DNA of 64,000 nucleotides from Massilia aurea (GTDB taxonomy: Bacteria; Pseudomonadota; Gammaproteobacteria; Burkholderiales; Burkholderiaceae_D): assembly GCF_014200505.1 (NCBI RefSeq), contig NZ_JACHBX010000004.1, positions 62,001 through 126,000 on the forward strand, written 5' to 3'. The translations under genes were made by a program, and so were the position numbers. Positions 37,441 through 49,988 of the stretch are shown in pieces (position 1 is the stretch's first letter; each line of letters opens with the position of its first letter). Below the pieces are notes generated by a model. That model made no database searches and was not told the origin of the DNA. It was given only the letters and a program-made list of their open reading frames with translations.

Positions 37441-38457
37441 ATGCAACTCGATCACCGTGCCCAAACCCTGCTCAAAGCGCTTGTCGAACGCTATATTGCC
37501 GACGGCCAGCCGGTCGGCTCGCGCGCGCTGTCCAAGCTGTCGGGCCTGGAATTGTCGCCCGCGACGATCCGCAACATCATGGCCGACCTCGAGGACATGG
37601 GGTTCGTCGCCAGTCCCCACACCTCGGCCGGTCGGATCCCAACGCCGCGCGGCTACCGCGTGTTTGTCGATACCCTGTTGACCGTCAAGCAGCTCGATGA
37701 AACGACGGTCGGTGCCGAGCGCATGCGCCTGCCGCTGCAGCATCCGCAAAAGCTGATCGCCAACGCGGCCCAGATGCTCTCGTCTCTGTCGCAGTTTGCC
37801 GGTGTGGTGCAAAGCCCGCGCCGCGAATCGGTGTTCCAGCAGATCGAATTCTTGCGCCTGTCCGAAAAGCGCATCCTGCTCGTGATCGTTGATCCCCGTG
37901 GCGATGTGCAAAACCGCCTGCTGCTGACCGATGTCGACTACACGCCGACGCAATTGTCGCAGTCGGCGAATTACCTGAACCAGAATTTTGCCGGCCAGTC
38001 ATTCGACGGCGTGCGCCAGCGCCTTAGTGGCGAACTGCGCCAGCTGAGCGACGATATGGGACGCCTGATGCATGCCGCGGTCGAGGCCGGCAGCGAGGCG
38101 ATGGCCGAGAGCGACGACGTGGTCATTTCCGGTGAGCGCAACCTGCTGTCGGTAACCGACCTGTCGTCGAATATGAGTTCGCTGCGCCAGATGTTCGAGA
38201 TGTTCGAGCAAAAGACGGGCCTGATGCAATTGCTCGACATGTCGAGCAAGGCCGGGGGCGTGCAGATCTTCATTGGCGGCGAATCGAATCTGGTGCCGAT
38301 GGACGAGATGAGCGTGGTCACTGCGCCGTACGCCGTCGATGGCCGTATCGTCGGCACGCTCGGCGTCATCGGTCCCACGAGGATGGCGTACGAGCGGGTG
38401 ATTCCGATCGTGGACATCACCGCCAAGCTGCTGTCGAACGCACTGAGCCAGCCTTAA
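37441..38457 (+). CDS. hrcA: Heat-inducible transcription repressor HrcA
   Basis: 338 residues from ATG 37441 ([30 protein letters not shown] in part); the open frame from 37258 overlaps the HAD gene. N-terminal winged helix with [30 protein letters not shown] (in part), then a GAF-like middle and a C-terminal [18 protein letters not shown]. HrcA represses chaperone operons at CIRCE sites; I see no CIRCE in this window. Confidence 0.95.
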   Translation: MQLDHRAQTLLKALVERYIADGQPVGSRALSKLSGLELSPATIRNIMADLEDMGFVASPHTSAGRIPTPRGYRVFVDTLLTVKQLDETTVGAERMRLPLQHPQKLIANAAQMLSSLSQFAGVVQSPRRESVFQQIEFLRLSEKRILLVIVDPRGDVQNRLLLTDVDYTPTQLSQSANYLNQNFAGQSFDGVRQRLSGELRQLSDDMGRLMHAAVEAGSEAMAESDDVVISGERNLLSVTDLSSNMSSLRQMFEMFEQKTGLMQLLDMSSKAGGVQIFIGGESNLVPMDEMSVVTAPYAVDGRIVGTLGVIGPTRMAYERVIPIVDITAKLLSNALSQP

Positions 38458-38481
38458 CAGTTTTTTACTCTTACCAGATGC

Positions 38482-38519
38482 AAAAAGGGCGCACAGGAAA
38501 TTCCGGTGCGCCCTTTTTT
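38482..38519. terminator. Bidirectional terminator between hrcA and fur
   Basis: Stem of about 13 bp (38482-38494 with 38506-38518) with an inner ggaa/ttcc pairing; A-run left and T-run right serve convergent hrcA and fur. Confidence 0.85.
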
Positions 38520-38547
38520 GTTGGCCAGCCCTGCGGGCAGCTGATGG

Positions 38548-38979
38548 TCAGCTTGCTTTACGCGCCGCCTGGCACTGCGGGCAGCTGCCATAGATCGCCA
38601 GCGCGTGGTCAACGATCGTGTAGCCGTGGGTTTCGGCAATCATCTTCTGGCGCTGCTCGATTTCGTCGTCGTAGAATTCTTCAACCCGGCCGCAGGTGAC
38701 GCAGACGAGGTGATCGTGGTGCGAGCCGGCGTTGAGTTCGTAGATGGCCTTGCCGGTTTCGAAGTGGTTGCGGTTGAGCAGGCCGGCCTGCTCAAATTGC
38801 GTCAGGACGCGGTAGACGGTAGCCAGGCCGACGTCCATGTTTTCAGCCAACAGGATCTTGTAGACATCTTCGGCAGTCAGGTGACGCACGGCGCTGTTCT
38901 GGAAGATTTCCAGGATTTTCAGGCGCGGGAGCGTGGCCTTCAGGCCGCTTGCCTTCAGGTCGGTCGGATTGTTACTCAT
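38548..38979 (-). CDS. fur: Ferric uptake regulator
   Basis: 143 residues from the ATG complementary to 38977-38979 (MSNNPTDLKASGLKATLPRL); the frame is open far upstream but runs over bamE, and ATG 38994 would add five residues. HTH region LTAEDVYKILLAENMDVGLATVYRVLTQFEQAG (in part), metal site GSHHDHLVC, and CxxC pairs CVTC and CPQC. It represses iron-uptake genes with Fe2+; candidate sites are seen at bfd/feoA. Divergent from bamE. Confidence 0.96.
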   Translation of the reverse strand: MSNNPTDLKASGLKATLPRLKILEIFQNSAVRHLTAEDVYKILLAENMDVGLATVYRVLTQFEQAGLLNRNHFETGKAIYELNAGSHHDHLVCVTCGRVEEFYDDEIEQRQKMIAETHGYTIVDHALAIYGSCPQCQAARKAS

Positions 38980-39058
38980 GTTTGTTACTCGCATATTGGC
39001 GGAGTGCTTTATGATATAGCGTTTTGAAAGCTCCCGCTCGAACGATTTGAGGTTACCT

Positions 39059-39670
39059 ATGCGCGTCAAACAAGCCGTATCCCATCGATTTTCCGCCAAG
39101 GCGGTGCTGGCGGCAGGTCTCGTCTGCACGCTGACGCTGTCCGGCTGCGCGTCCTGGCGCAACCAGACCCGTCCGGCGCCACCGGTGGCAACGGACTCGG
39201 CGGCCACCGCGGCCGACGCCGACAAATCGGCCGCCATCGCCAATGCCGGCGCGCAGACCGTGCAGGCTTCGCGCCTGCAAAAGTTCCTGTGGATCTTCTC
39301 GCCTTACCGCCCGGATATTCAGCAAGGCAACTTCGTCTCGCAAGAGATGCTGAACCAGCTGAAAGCCGGCCAGACGCGCGACCAGGTGCGTTTCCTGCTC
39401 GGTTCGCCTCTGTTGCTCGATGCCTTCCATGCCGACCGCTGGGACTACCCGTTCTACCTGGCCCGCGGCAATGGCGAACTGACCACCAGCCGCGTCACGG
39501 TGTTCTTCAAGGATGACGTGGTCGAGCGCTTCGAAGGCGGCAACCTGCCAAGCGAGCGCGATTACATCGACCGTATCGCCGGCCCCGCCAAGGTGCCGAG
39601 CAAGAAAGAAAAGCCGGAAAGCCGTCCGGTCGCACCGATCACGGTGACCGCCCCGGCAACCCAGCAGTAA
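39059..39670 (+). CDS. bamE: Outer-membrane assembly lipoprotein BamE
   Basis: 203 residues from ATG 39059 with a GAGG ribosome site; an in-frame TTG at 39047 is less likely. Lipobox LSGC, lipidated C30. The BamE/SmpA core is residues about 75-165: [37 protein letters not shown] and DRWDYPFYL (in part). There is an Ala/Asp-rich linker before the core and a Pro/Lys-rich tail after it, making it longer than the E. coli protein. Neighbours fur (divergent) and dapB are the usual betaproteobacterial arrangement. Confidence 0.93.
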   Translation: MRVKQAVSHRFSAKAVLAAGLVCTLTLSGCASWRNQTRPAPPVATDSAATAADADKSAAIANAGAQTVQASRLQKFLWIFSPYRPDIQQGNFVSQEMLNQLKAGQTRDQVRFLLGSPLLLDAFHADRWDYPFYLARGNGELTTSRVTVFFKDDVVERFEGGNLPSERDYIDRIAGPAKVPSKKEKPESRPVAPITVTAPATQQ

Positions 39671-39678
39671 GGATTGCC

Positions 39679-40488
39679 ATGACGATGTTGAATATTGCCG
39701 TAGCCGGCGCCAGCGGCCGCATGGGCCGCATGCTGATCGAAGCCATCCAGTACGCACCCGACGCCCGCCTGGCCGGCGCCCTCGACATGCCCGGTTCGCC
39801 GTTCATCGGCCAGGATGCCGGCGCCTTCGGGGGCTTCCTCACTGGCGTGATGATCGAAGACAGCATCAAGCACGGCCTGCACAACGCCGACGTGCTGATC
39901 GACTTCACCCGCCCCGAAGGCACGCTCGCGCACCTCGCGTATTGCGCCGCCAACGGCAAACAGATGGTGATCGGCACCACCGGTTTCGATGACGCCGGCA
40001 AGGCGCAGATCGCCGCCGCCGCCGAGAAAATCGGCCTGGTGGTCGCGCCGAACATGAGTGTGGGCGTCAACGTCACGCTCAAGCTGCTCGAAATGGCGGC
40101 AAAAAGTTTTGCCGAAGGCTACGACATCGAAATCGTCGAAGCACACCACCGGCACAAGGTCGATGCACCATCGGGCACCGCGCTCAAGATGGGCGAAGTG
40201 ATTGCCGACGCCATCGGCCGCGACCTCAAGGAATGCGCCGTGTACGGGCGTGAAGGCGTGACCGGCGAGCGCGATCCGTCGACGATCGGCTTTGCCACCG
40301 TGCGCGGTGGCGACGTCGTGGGCGACCACACTGTCATGTTCCTGGGCACGGGCGAGCGCATCGAGATCAGCCACAAATCCAGCAGCCGCGTGACCTACGC
40401 ACACGGCGCGCTGCGCGCCGCACGCTTCCTGGCAGACAAATCCCACGGCCTGTACGACATGCAGGACGTGCTGGGCTTGAGCGCCTGA
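39679..40488 (+). CDS. dapB: 4-hydroxy-tetrahydrodipicolinate reductase
   Basis: 269 residues starting eight bases after bamE, with AAGGA upstream. Rossmann motif [41 protein letters not shown] and the signature [16 protein letters not shown]. It makes tetrahydrodipicolinate in lysine and diaminopimelate synthesis. Confidence 0.97.
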   Translation: MTMLNIAVAGASGRMGRMLIEAIQYAPDARLAGALDMPGSPFIGQDAGAFGGFLTGVMIEDSIKHGLHNADVLIDFTRPEGTLAHLAYCAANGKQMVIGTTGFDDAGKAQIAAAAEKIGLVVAPNMSVGVNVTLKLLEMAAKSFAEGYDIEIVEAHHRHKVDAPSGTALKMGEVIADAIGRDLKECAVYGREGVTGERDPSTIGFATVRGGDVVGDHTVMFLGTGERIEISHKSSSRVTYAHGALRAARFLADKSHGLYDMQDVLGLSA

Positions 40489-40489
40489 T

Positions 40490-43586
<3,097 letters not shown>

Positions 43587-43587
<1 letters not shown>

Positions 43588-44156
43588 TGATGAACACTTC
43601 GAACAACAACTACCTCGCGCGTGCCCTCGGTGCCGTCCTGCTGGTGGCGATGCTGGCAGGCTGCGGCTTCAAGCTGCGCGGCAGCGACGGCCAGTACAAC
43701 GTGCCGTTCCAGAGCATCTGGCTGTCGTTCAACGAAGCCTCGCCGCTGGGCACGGAGCTCAAGCGCAATCTGCGCGCGGGCGACAACCTGCGCATCGAGT
43801 CGGATGCGTCCAAGGCCGAGGCGTTGTTCGATGTGATCAGCGAGTCGCGTGGCAAGTCGATCCTGTCGCTCAACAGCCTGGGTCGCGTGCGTGAATACTC
43901 GCTGAGCTACACGCTGGTGTTCCAGGTACGCGACGCCAACAACCGCCAGCTGCTGGCGCCGACCGAGATCACCCTGCGCCGCAATATCGCGTTCGATGAA
44001 TCGCAGGTGCTGGCCAAGGAATCCGAAGAAGCGCTGCTGTACCGCGACATGCAGTCCGACCTGGTGCAGCAGATCCTGCGCCGCCTGGTGGCGATCAAGC
44101 CGCTGGCGCCCGTGACGGCGCCAGCGACGCCGGCAGCCGCCTTGCCGACGCCGTAA
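43587..44156 (+). CDS. lptE: LPS-assembly lipoprotein LptE
   Basis: 189 residues; ATG overlaps the leuS stop codon by one base. Lipobox MLAGC (C26) followed by GFKLRG, the hallmark of LptE/RlpB, and a C-terminal half with VFQVRDANNRQLLAPTEITLRR and DMQSDLVQQILRRL. It plugs the LptD barrel encoded at 29060. The Ala/Pro-rich C-terminus is probably disordered. Confidence 0.93.
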
Positions 44157-44159
44157 ACG

Positions 44160-45173
44160 ATGCAACTGCGGCTCGAAGCGCTCGACGGCCATCTGGCCAA
44201 GAACCTGGCGCAGCTGTACGTGATCGCCAGCGACGAGCATCTGCTGGCGCTGGAAGCGGCCGACCGCATCCGCAAGGCGGCGCGCGCGCAGGGCTACACC
44301 GAGCGCGATGTGCTCAGTGTGGAGCGCACTTTTAAATGGGGCGAGCTGCTGGCAGCGAACCAGGCGCTGTCGCTGTTCGGCGACAAGAAGCTGATCGAGC
44401 TGCGCATCCCGACAGGCAAACCGGGCAAGGATGGCAGCGCCGCACTGCAGGCGTATGCGAAAGACCTCAGCCCCGACAACCTGACCCTGATCACGCTGCC
44501 CAAGCTTGACTGGCAGACGGCCAAGGCGTCGTGGGTCACGGCGCTGCAGCAGGCCGCGGTCTACATCGACATCCCGAACATCGAGCGCGCGCAGCTCCCG
44601 GCCTGGATCGGCAACCGGTTAGCAAGCCAGGGCCAGAGCGCCGAGCGCCAGAGCCTGGACTTCATCGCCGACCGCGTCGAAGGCAATCTGCTGGCGGCGC
44701 ACCAGGAGATTCAAAAGCTCGGCCTGCTGCACGAGCCGGGCAAGCTGACGTTCGAGCAGGTGCATGACGCGGTGCTGAACGTGGCGCGCTACGACGTGTT
44801 CAAGCTATCCGAGGCGATGCTGACGGGCGACACGGCGCGCCTGGTGCGCATGCTCGAAGGCTTGAAGGGCGAAGGCGAGGCGCTGCCGCTGGTCTTGTGG
44901 GCGGTGGCCGAGGAAATCCGCACGCTGCTAAAATTGAAGAGCGGGATGAGTCAGGGCAGGCCACTGAATGCCCTGCTCAAGGAATACCGGATCTGGGGGC
45001 CGCGCGAGCGGATGATGGAGCCGGCGCTGCGCCGCGTGTCGCTTGCGACGCTCGAAGCGGCGCTGCAACAAGCGGCGCAGGTCGACCGCATGGTCAAGGG
45101 TCTGCGCGCCAAACAATTTGCGGGCGACGCGTGGGATGCGATGTTGCAGCTGGCGTTGCGGGTGGCGCGGTAA
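44160..45173 (+). CDS. holA: DNA polymerase III delta subunit
   Basis: 337 residues, three bases after lptE. Start MQLRLEALDGHLAKNLAQLYVIASDEHLLALEAAD (in part) and the block ERTFKWGELLAANQALSLFGDKKLIELRI are typical of HolA, as is NLLAAHQEIQKLGLL. It opens the sliding clamp as part of the clamp loader. Same operon as leuS and lptE. Confidence 0.94.
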   Translation: MQLRLEALDGHLAKNLAQLYVIASDEHLLALEAADRIRKAARAQGYTERDVLSVERTFKWGELLAANQALSLFGDKKLIELRIPTGKPGKDGSAALQAYAKDLSPDNLTLITLPKLDWQTAKASWVTALQQAAVYIDIPNIERAQLPAWIGNRLASQGQSAERQSLDFIADRVEGNLLAAHQEIQKLGLLHEPGKLTFEQVHDAVLNVARYDVFKLSEAMLTGDTARLVRMLEGLKGEGEALPLVLWAVAEEIRTLLKLKSGMSQGRPLNALLKEYRIWGPRERMMEPALRRVSLATLEAALQQAAQVDRMVKGLRAKQFAGDAWDAMLQLALRVAR

Positions 45174-45242
45174 GCCTTCCGCAGTAGAGCATTAGCTCGA
45201 CGCCGCTGGACAGCACCGCCTTGCGCGCGCCAGGTTAATGCA

Positions 45243-46520
45243 ATGGAAAACACGATGGACATCACCGCACACATGCACCAGCTGGGCCAGCAGGCCCGCG
45301 CCGCCGCGCGCGCCATGGCACGCGCCGACACCGCCACCCGCAACCGCGCCCTGAGCCTGATCGCCGATGCGATCGAGCGCGATGCCGACCTGCTGCGCGC
45401 CGCCAATGCCCGTGACCTGGAGGCCGCCCAGGCGGCAGGCCTGGCACCGGCACTGATGGACCGCCTGGCGTTGTCAAGCGCCGCGATCGCGACGATGGTC
45501 GCCGGCCTGCGCCAGATCGTCGCCTTGCCCGATCCGGTCGGCGAAATCTCGAACATGAAGGTACGCCCGAGCGGCATCCAGGTCGGCCAGATGCGCGTGC
45601 CGCTGGGCGTGATCGGCATCATCTACGAAGCACGCCCGAACGTGACGGTCGATGCGGCGGGCCTGTGCATCAAGAGCGGCAATGCCGCGATCCTGCGCGG
45701 TGGCTCGGAAGCGATCCACTGCAACCGCGCGCTGGCCACGCTGGTGGCCGAAGGCCTGGTGGGCGCCGGCCTGCCGCAGGCGGCAGTGCAGGTGGTCGAC
45801 ACGGTCGACCGCGCCGCCGTCGGCGCGCTGATCACGATGCCGCAGTACGTGGACGTGATCGTCCCGCGCGGCGGCAAGGGGTTGATTGCGCGCCTGATGG
45901 CCGAAGCCACGGTTCCGATGATCAAGCACCTCGATGGCATCTGCCACGTCTACATCGACGACAAGGCCGATATCGACAAGGCGCTGGCCATCGCATTCAA
46001 CGCCAAGTGCCACCGCTACGGCACCTGCAACACGATGGAAACGCTGCTGGTTGCGCGCGGCATCGCGCCGACCGTGCTGCCGCGCCTGGCCGAACTGTAT
46101 GCGACCAAGGACGTCGAGCTGCGCGCCGATCCGGAAGCGTTCGCGATCCTGGCCGGTTATCCGCATCTGGTGGCGGCGACGGAAGAAGACTGGTCGACCG
46201 AATACCTGGCCCCGATCCTGGCGATCAAGGTGGTAGCCGGCATCGACGAGGCGATGGACCATATCGACGCGTATTCGTCGAAGCACACCGAATCGATCAT
46301 CACCGAAGACCATAGCGGCGCCATGCGTTTCTTGCGCGAAGTCGACTCGGCGTCGGTCATGATCAATGCGTCGACGCGCTTTGCCGATGGTTTCGAATAT
46401 GGCCTGGGCGCCGAGATCGGCATCTCGAACGACAAGCTGCACGCACGCGGGCCGGTGGGTCTGGAAGGCCTCACGTCGCTCAAGTATGTCGTGTTCGGGC
46501 ACGGCGAAGTCCGCAACTGA
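45243..46520 (+). CDS. proA: Glutamate-5-semialdehyde dehydrogenase (gamma-glutamyl phosphate reductase)
   Basis: 425 residues from ATG 45243 (ATG 45255 is an alternative). Aldehyde-dehydrogenase fold with [20 protein letters not shown] and the active-site Cys region [47 protein letters not shown] near the end (in part). It makes glutamate semialdehyde in proline synthesis. Confidence 0.97.
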   Translation: MENTMDITAHMHQLGQQARAAARAMARADTATRNRALSLIADAIERDADLLRAANARDLEAAQAAGLAPALMDRLALSSAAIATMVAGLRQIVALPDPVGEISNMKVRPSGIQVGQMRVPLGVIGIIYEARPNVTVDAAGLCIKSGNAAILRGGSEAIHCNRALATLVAEGLVGAGLPQAAVQVVDTVDRAAVGALITMPQYVDVIVPRGGKGLIARLMAEATVPMIKHLDGICHVYIDDKADIDKALAIAFNAKCHRYGTCNTMETLLVARGIAPTVLPRLAELYATKDVELRADPEAFAILAGYPHLVAATEEDWSTEYLAPILAIKVVAGIDEAMDHIDAYSSKHTESIITEDHSGAMRFLREVDSASVMINASTRFADGFEYGLGAEIGISNDKLHARGPVGLEGLTSLKYVVFGHGEVRN

Positions 46521-46545
46521 ATTCAACGTTCACCACAAGGAAAGC

Positions 46546-46959
46546 ATGTACCTCTGGATCAAAGCACTGCACATCGTCTTCATTGCATCCTGGTTCGCCG
46601 GCCTGTTCTACCTGCCGCGCCTGTTCGTCAACCTGGCCGAGGAAACCAACCCTGCGGCGCGTGACCGCCTGCTGGGCATGGCGCGCCGGCTGTACCGCTT
46701 CTCGATGATCCTGTCGGTGCCGGCGGTGCTGCTGGGCGCGTGGTTGTGGATGGGTTACGGCATCCAGGGCGGCTGGCTGCATGCCAAGCTGCTGCTCGTG
46801 TTCCTGACCATCGGCTACCATCATATGTGCGGCGGCATCCTCAAGAAATTCGAGCGTGGCGTCAATACGCGCAGCCACAAGTGGTATCGCTGGTTCAATG
46901 AAGTGCCGGTCGTGCTGATGCTGGCGATTGTCATCCTGGTGACCGTCAAGCCGTTCTAA
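46546..46959 (+). CDS. HemJ-like / CopD family protoporphyrinogen oxidase homolog
   Basis: 137 residues from ATG 46546 with AAGGA upstream. Four transmembrane helices; MYLWIKALHIVFIASWFAGLFYLPRLF, GGWLHAKL and YHHMCGGILKKF match the HemJ family, which oxidises protoporphyrinogen IX. The usual FVYH at the end of helix 1 reads FVNL, so one conserved histidine is absent; H9 and H in WLHAKL remain. Possibly HemJ, possibly a paralog. Confidence 0.75.
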   Translation: MYLWIKALHIVFIASWFAGLFYLPRLFVNLAEETNPAARDRLLGMARRLYRFSMILSVPAVLLGAWLWMGYGIQGGWLHAKLLLVFLTIGYHHMCGGILKKFERGVNTRSHKWYRWFNEVPVVLMLAIVILVTVKPF

Positions 46960-47002
46960 GCAGGGCAGGATGCGGGCCTTGCATCGGCCCGCGCCCGACA
47001 AA

Positions 47003-47104
47003 CGTCATTCCCGCGAAGGCGGGAATCCAAGGTGCTTGCATAGCCAAAAGCATGCTCTTGTGGCTGCGCTAATGACTTGGATTCCCGCCTACGCGGGAAT
47101 GACG
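47003..47104. repeat. Inverted pair of gtcattcccgcg-type palindromes
   Basis: Units 47003-47030 (cgtcattcccgcgaaggcgggaatccaa) and 47076-47104 (its inverse, ttggattcccgcctacgcgggaatgacg) are about 45 bp apart. Each is a GC-rich stem-loop. This type of repeat is dispersed in many proteobacterial genomes. Confidence 0.8.
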
Positions 47105-47200
47105 GTTTTGAAGTTTGCGGTTTAAACAATTCACGGTCATCCAGCTTCAAGGTTGACGCGTTATCTCCACAGAATCATCAACGGACAAAGGGTACCCCTC

Positions 47201-48403
47201 ATGGCTTCCTATTTTTGCCCATGCCCACGCGGCATGGAAGCGGCACTGGCCGAAGAAATCGGCGAAATCGCCGCACAAAGCACCACGCTGAAGGTGCACA
47301 ACCAGGTACCGGGCGGCGTGCACTGCTCGGGAACGATGCAGGACGCCTGGCTGCTCAACCTGCATTCGCGCATCGCCTCGCGTGTGCTGATGCGCATGGC
47401 CCAGCGCAGCTACACCACCGAAAACGACATCTACGACCTGGTGCTCGAGCAAACCTGGGAAGACTGGTTCGGCCCCGATCACACGATCCGCGTCGACGTC
47501 ACGGCCGTCAAGTCGCCGCTGCGCAGCCTCGAATTCACCACGCTCAAGATCAAGGACGCCATCTGCGACCGCTTCCGCGACCAGTACGACAAGCGCCCGT
47601 CGGTCAACACGCGCGAACCCGACATGCGCATCGTCGGCTTCCTCGACGCCCGCAATTTCATCGTCTACCTCGACACCTCGGGCGAAGCGCTGTTCAAGCG
47701 CGGCTGGCGTGAAGAAACCGGCGACGCGCCGCTGCGCGAGAATCTCGCTGCGGGCCTGCTGCGCGTCTCGGGCTGGAAGCCAGGCGTGCCGCTGTTCGAC
47801 CCGATGTGCGGTTCGGGCACGATCCTCGTCGAAGCCGCCCAGATGCTGCAAGGGATTCCATCCGGCGCGCGCCGCAGCTTCGCCTTCGAAAAATTTGCCG
47901 ACCACGACCGCCAGGCCTGGGCCGCGATGAAAGCGGCGGTCAAGCCGAACGTGCTGCCGCAGGAGCCGACCATCTTCGGCTCGGACATCTCGGGCGACAT
48001 GGTCGAAATGACGCGCCATAACCTGAAGATCGCCGGCATCCTGTTCGACGTGCCGCTCAAGCAGATCGAAGCGCAGCACGTGTCGGCGCCGACGACCGAG
48101 CCGGGCATCCTGCTCACCAACCCGCCGTACGGCGAGCGGATCGGCGTGCGCGGCGACAGCACCGTGCCGCAGGACGACATGGCGGCCGGCTTCTACGCCG
48201 CGTTTTCCACGACGCTCAAGCAGCGCTTTGCCGGCTGGACCGCCTATCTGTTCACGGCCGACCTGGGCCTGCCGAAGATGCTGCGCCTGAAAGAGTCGCG
48301 CAAGACCCCGTTCTTCAATGGCGCGCTCGAATGCCGCCTGTTCCGTTTCGACATGGTGGCGGGCTTCAACCGCCGCGAGGAAGCCAAACCAAAGCAGGAC
48401 TGA
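47201..48403 (+). CDS. THUMP-domain class I SAM-dependent RNA methyltransferase (RlmL N-half-like)
   Basis: 400 residues from ATG 47201 with AAAGGG upstream; the frame is open back to 47153 (TTG). Residues 1-60 ferredoxin-like, about 60-160 THUMP, then a Rossmann methyltransferase with motif I FDPMCGSGTILVEAA and motif IV LLTNPPYGERIG. The NPPYGER form is that of rRNA guanine-N2 methyltransferases such as RlmL (m2G2445). Only the N-terminal methyltransferase half of the fused E. coli RlmKL is present. Confidence 0.88.
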   Translation: MASYFCPCPRGMEAALAEEIGEIAAQSTTLKVHNQVPGGVHCSGTMQDAWLLNLHSRIASRVLMRMAQRSYTTENDIYDLVLEQTWEDWFGPDHTIRVDVTAVKSPLRSLEFTTLKIKDAICDRFRDQYDKRPSVNTREPDMRIVGFLDARNFIVYLDTSGEALFKRGWREETGDAPLRENLAAGLLRVSGWKPGVPLFDPMCGSGTILVEAAQMLQGIPSGARRSFAFEKFADHDRQAWAAMKAAVKPNVLPQEPTIFGSDISGDMVEMTRHNLKIAGILFDVPLKQIEAQHVSAPTTEPGILLTNPPYGERIGVRGDSTVPQDDMAAGFYAAFSTTLKQRFAGWTAYLFTADLGLPKMLRLKESRKTPFFNGALECRLFRFDMVAGFNRREEAKPKQD

Positions 48404-48417
48404 CCCGGAACCGCCCG

Positions 48418-49701
48418 ATGCTGCCAGAACCATCCGATCTGCCTAAGGACCCCGTCACCCCCGTGCCGCCGCCGCCGCCGCACAAGATCGCGATGCTCTC
48501 GGCAGGCGGGCTGGCAACGCTGCTGGCAGCGCTGTCGATGCTGGGGCCATTCTCGATCGACGCCTACCTGCCGGCCTTCCCGCAGATACAGGCCCAGCTT
48601 GCCGCCACGCCGCTGCAGGTCCAGCAAACCCTCACCGCCTATATGCTGGCCTTTGCCGTCATGGTGCTGTGGCATGGCGCGCTGTCCGATGCGTTCGGGC
48701 GCCGCAACGTGATCCTGGTGGCGCTGGTGGTATTCGCCATTGGCAGCTTCGGCTGCGCCTCGGCGTCGTCGGTGGAATACCTGTGGGTGTTTCGCGTGCT
48801 GCAGGGCGTGTCGGCCGGGGCCGGCGTGGTGGTGGGGCGCGCGATCATCCGCGACCTGTATTCGGATACGGCGGCGGCGCGTCTGCTGTCGATGGTCACG
48901 ATGATCTTCTCGATCGCCCCGGCCATCGCGCCGGTGGTGGGCGGCTGGATCGTCACGCTGCTCGACTGGCGCGCGATCTTTCTGGCGCTATCCGTCTACA
49001 CCGTACTGCTGTTCTGGTTCTGCTGGAAGCACCTGCCCGAGACGGTGCCCCCGACCGAGCGCCAGCCGTTCAATCCGCGTTTTTTGGCGCAGAGCTACGG
49101 CGCCATCTTCAGCTCGTTCCTGTTTCTGACGATGGCCGGCGTGACGGCGCTGAACTTCGCCGGCCTGTTTTTGTACATCGCCGCGGCGCCCGTCATGCTG
49201 CCCGAAAGCCTGGGCCTGGGCCCGTCCCAATTCGCGTGGCTGTTCGTGCCGACCGTGAGCGGCATTTTCTTTGGTTCGCTCGTTGCCAACCGGCTGGCCG
49301 GCAAGATGGATTTTGCGCGCCAGATCCGCATGGGCTTTTTCTTCATGCTGGGCGCCGTGACCTTCAACGTGATCTACCATGCGTTCCTTCCGCCGGCCCT
49401 GCCGTGGACCGTGGCGCCGATGTTCTTCTTCACCTTTGGCAGTTCGCTGATCGCGCCTGGCGCGACGCTGCTGGCGCTCGACCTGTTCCCGCGCATCCGT
49501 GGCACGGTGGCGTCGTGCCAGTCGTTCATTCTGACGCTGCTCGGCGCGGTCGTGGCCGGCGCCGTCGCGCCGGCGCTGTCGCATTCGGTGCTGGCGCTGG
49601 CGCTCGGCCAGGCATTCTTCGTGCTGTTGTCGCTCTTGTGCTGGGATACCGCGCGACGCCATCGCCGCAAGCTGCGCGCCCGGGGCGAAGCGACGCCCTG
49701 A
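48418..49701 (+). CDS. MFS drug exporter, Bcr/CflA family
   Basis: 427 residues from ATG 48418; a proline-rich cytoplasmic N-terminus (VPPPPPPH) precedes twelve predicted helices. Family motifs: GPFSIDAYLPAFP in helix 1, GALSDAFGRRNVIL (motif A), RVLQGVSAGAGVVVGRAIIRD (in part). Bcr/CflA members export bicyclomycin, sulfonamides or sulfathiazole-like drugs and cysteine; the true substrate is not visible in sequence. It starts 15 bp after the rRNA methyltransferase gene, in the same direction. Confidence 0.92.
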   Translation: MLPEPSDLPKDPVTPVPPPPPHKIAMLSAGGLATLLAALSMLGPFSIDAYLPAFPQIQAQLAATPLQVQQTLTAYMLAFAVMVLWHGALSDAFGRRNVILVALVVFAIGSFGCASASSVEYLWVFRVLQGVSAGAGVVVGRAIIRDLYSDTAAARLLSMVTMIFSIAPAIAPVVGGWIVTLLDWRAIFLALSVYTVLLFWFCWKHLPETVPPTERQPFNPRFLAQSYGAIFSSFLFLTMAGVTALNFAGLFLYIAAAPVMLPESLGLGPSQFAWLFVPTVSGIFFGSLVANRLAGKMDFARQIRMGFFFMLGAVTFNVIYHAFLPPALPWTVAPMFFFTFGSSLIAPGATLLALDLFPRIRGTVASCQSFILTLLGAVVAGAVAPALSHSVLALALGQAFFVLLSLLCWDTARRHRRKLRARGEATP

Positions 49702-49988
49702 CGTTGCATCGGATGAGTGTGAATCGAGGAAACAGTCGTATCGTTACAACAAGTTTTAGAGCGTGCCCGTGTTTACGCCCCAGGCACGCCCATTGCAACG
49801 AGTATTCCCGTAACTATTGTTCCTGATCAGAAATGTATATATGTTACGATACGTTTTTATCTCCTGGAGCAGTGGGCAAACCTCTCGCCTGTTCCATGCA
49901 CTGAAGTGCAGGGCGACGTGGCATGCCTGTTCGGGCGCGATCGCCACCTACCAGAACCCTTCGACAAGTGGCGGCCGTGCTTGATAAT

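Noticed and set aside
37441..39058. CIRCE element near hrcA
   Set aside because: No TTAGCACTC-N9-GAGTGCTAA-type palindrome was found around hrcA, fur or bamE.
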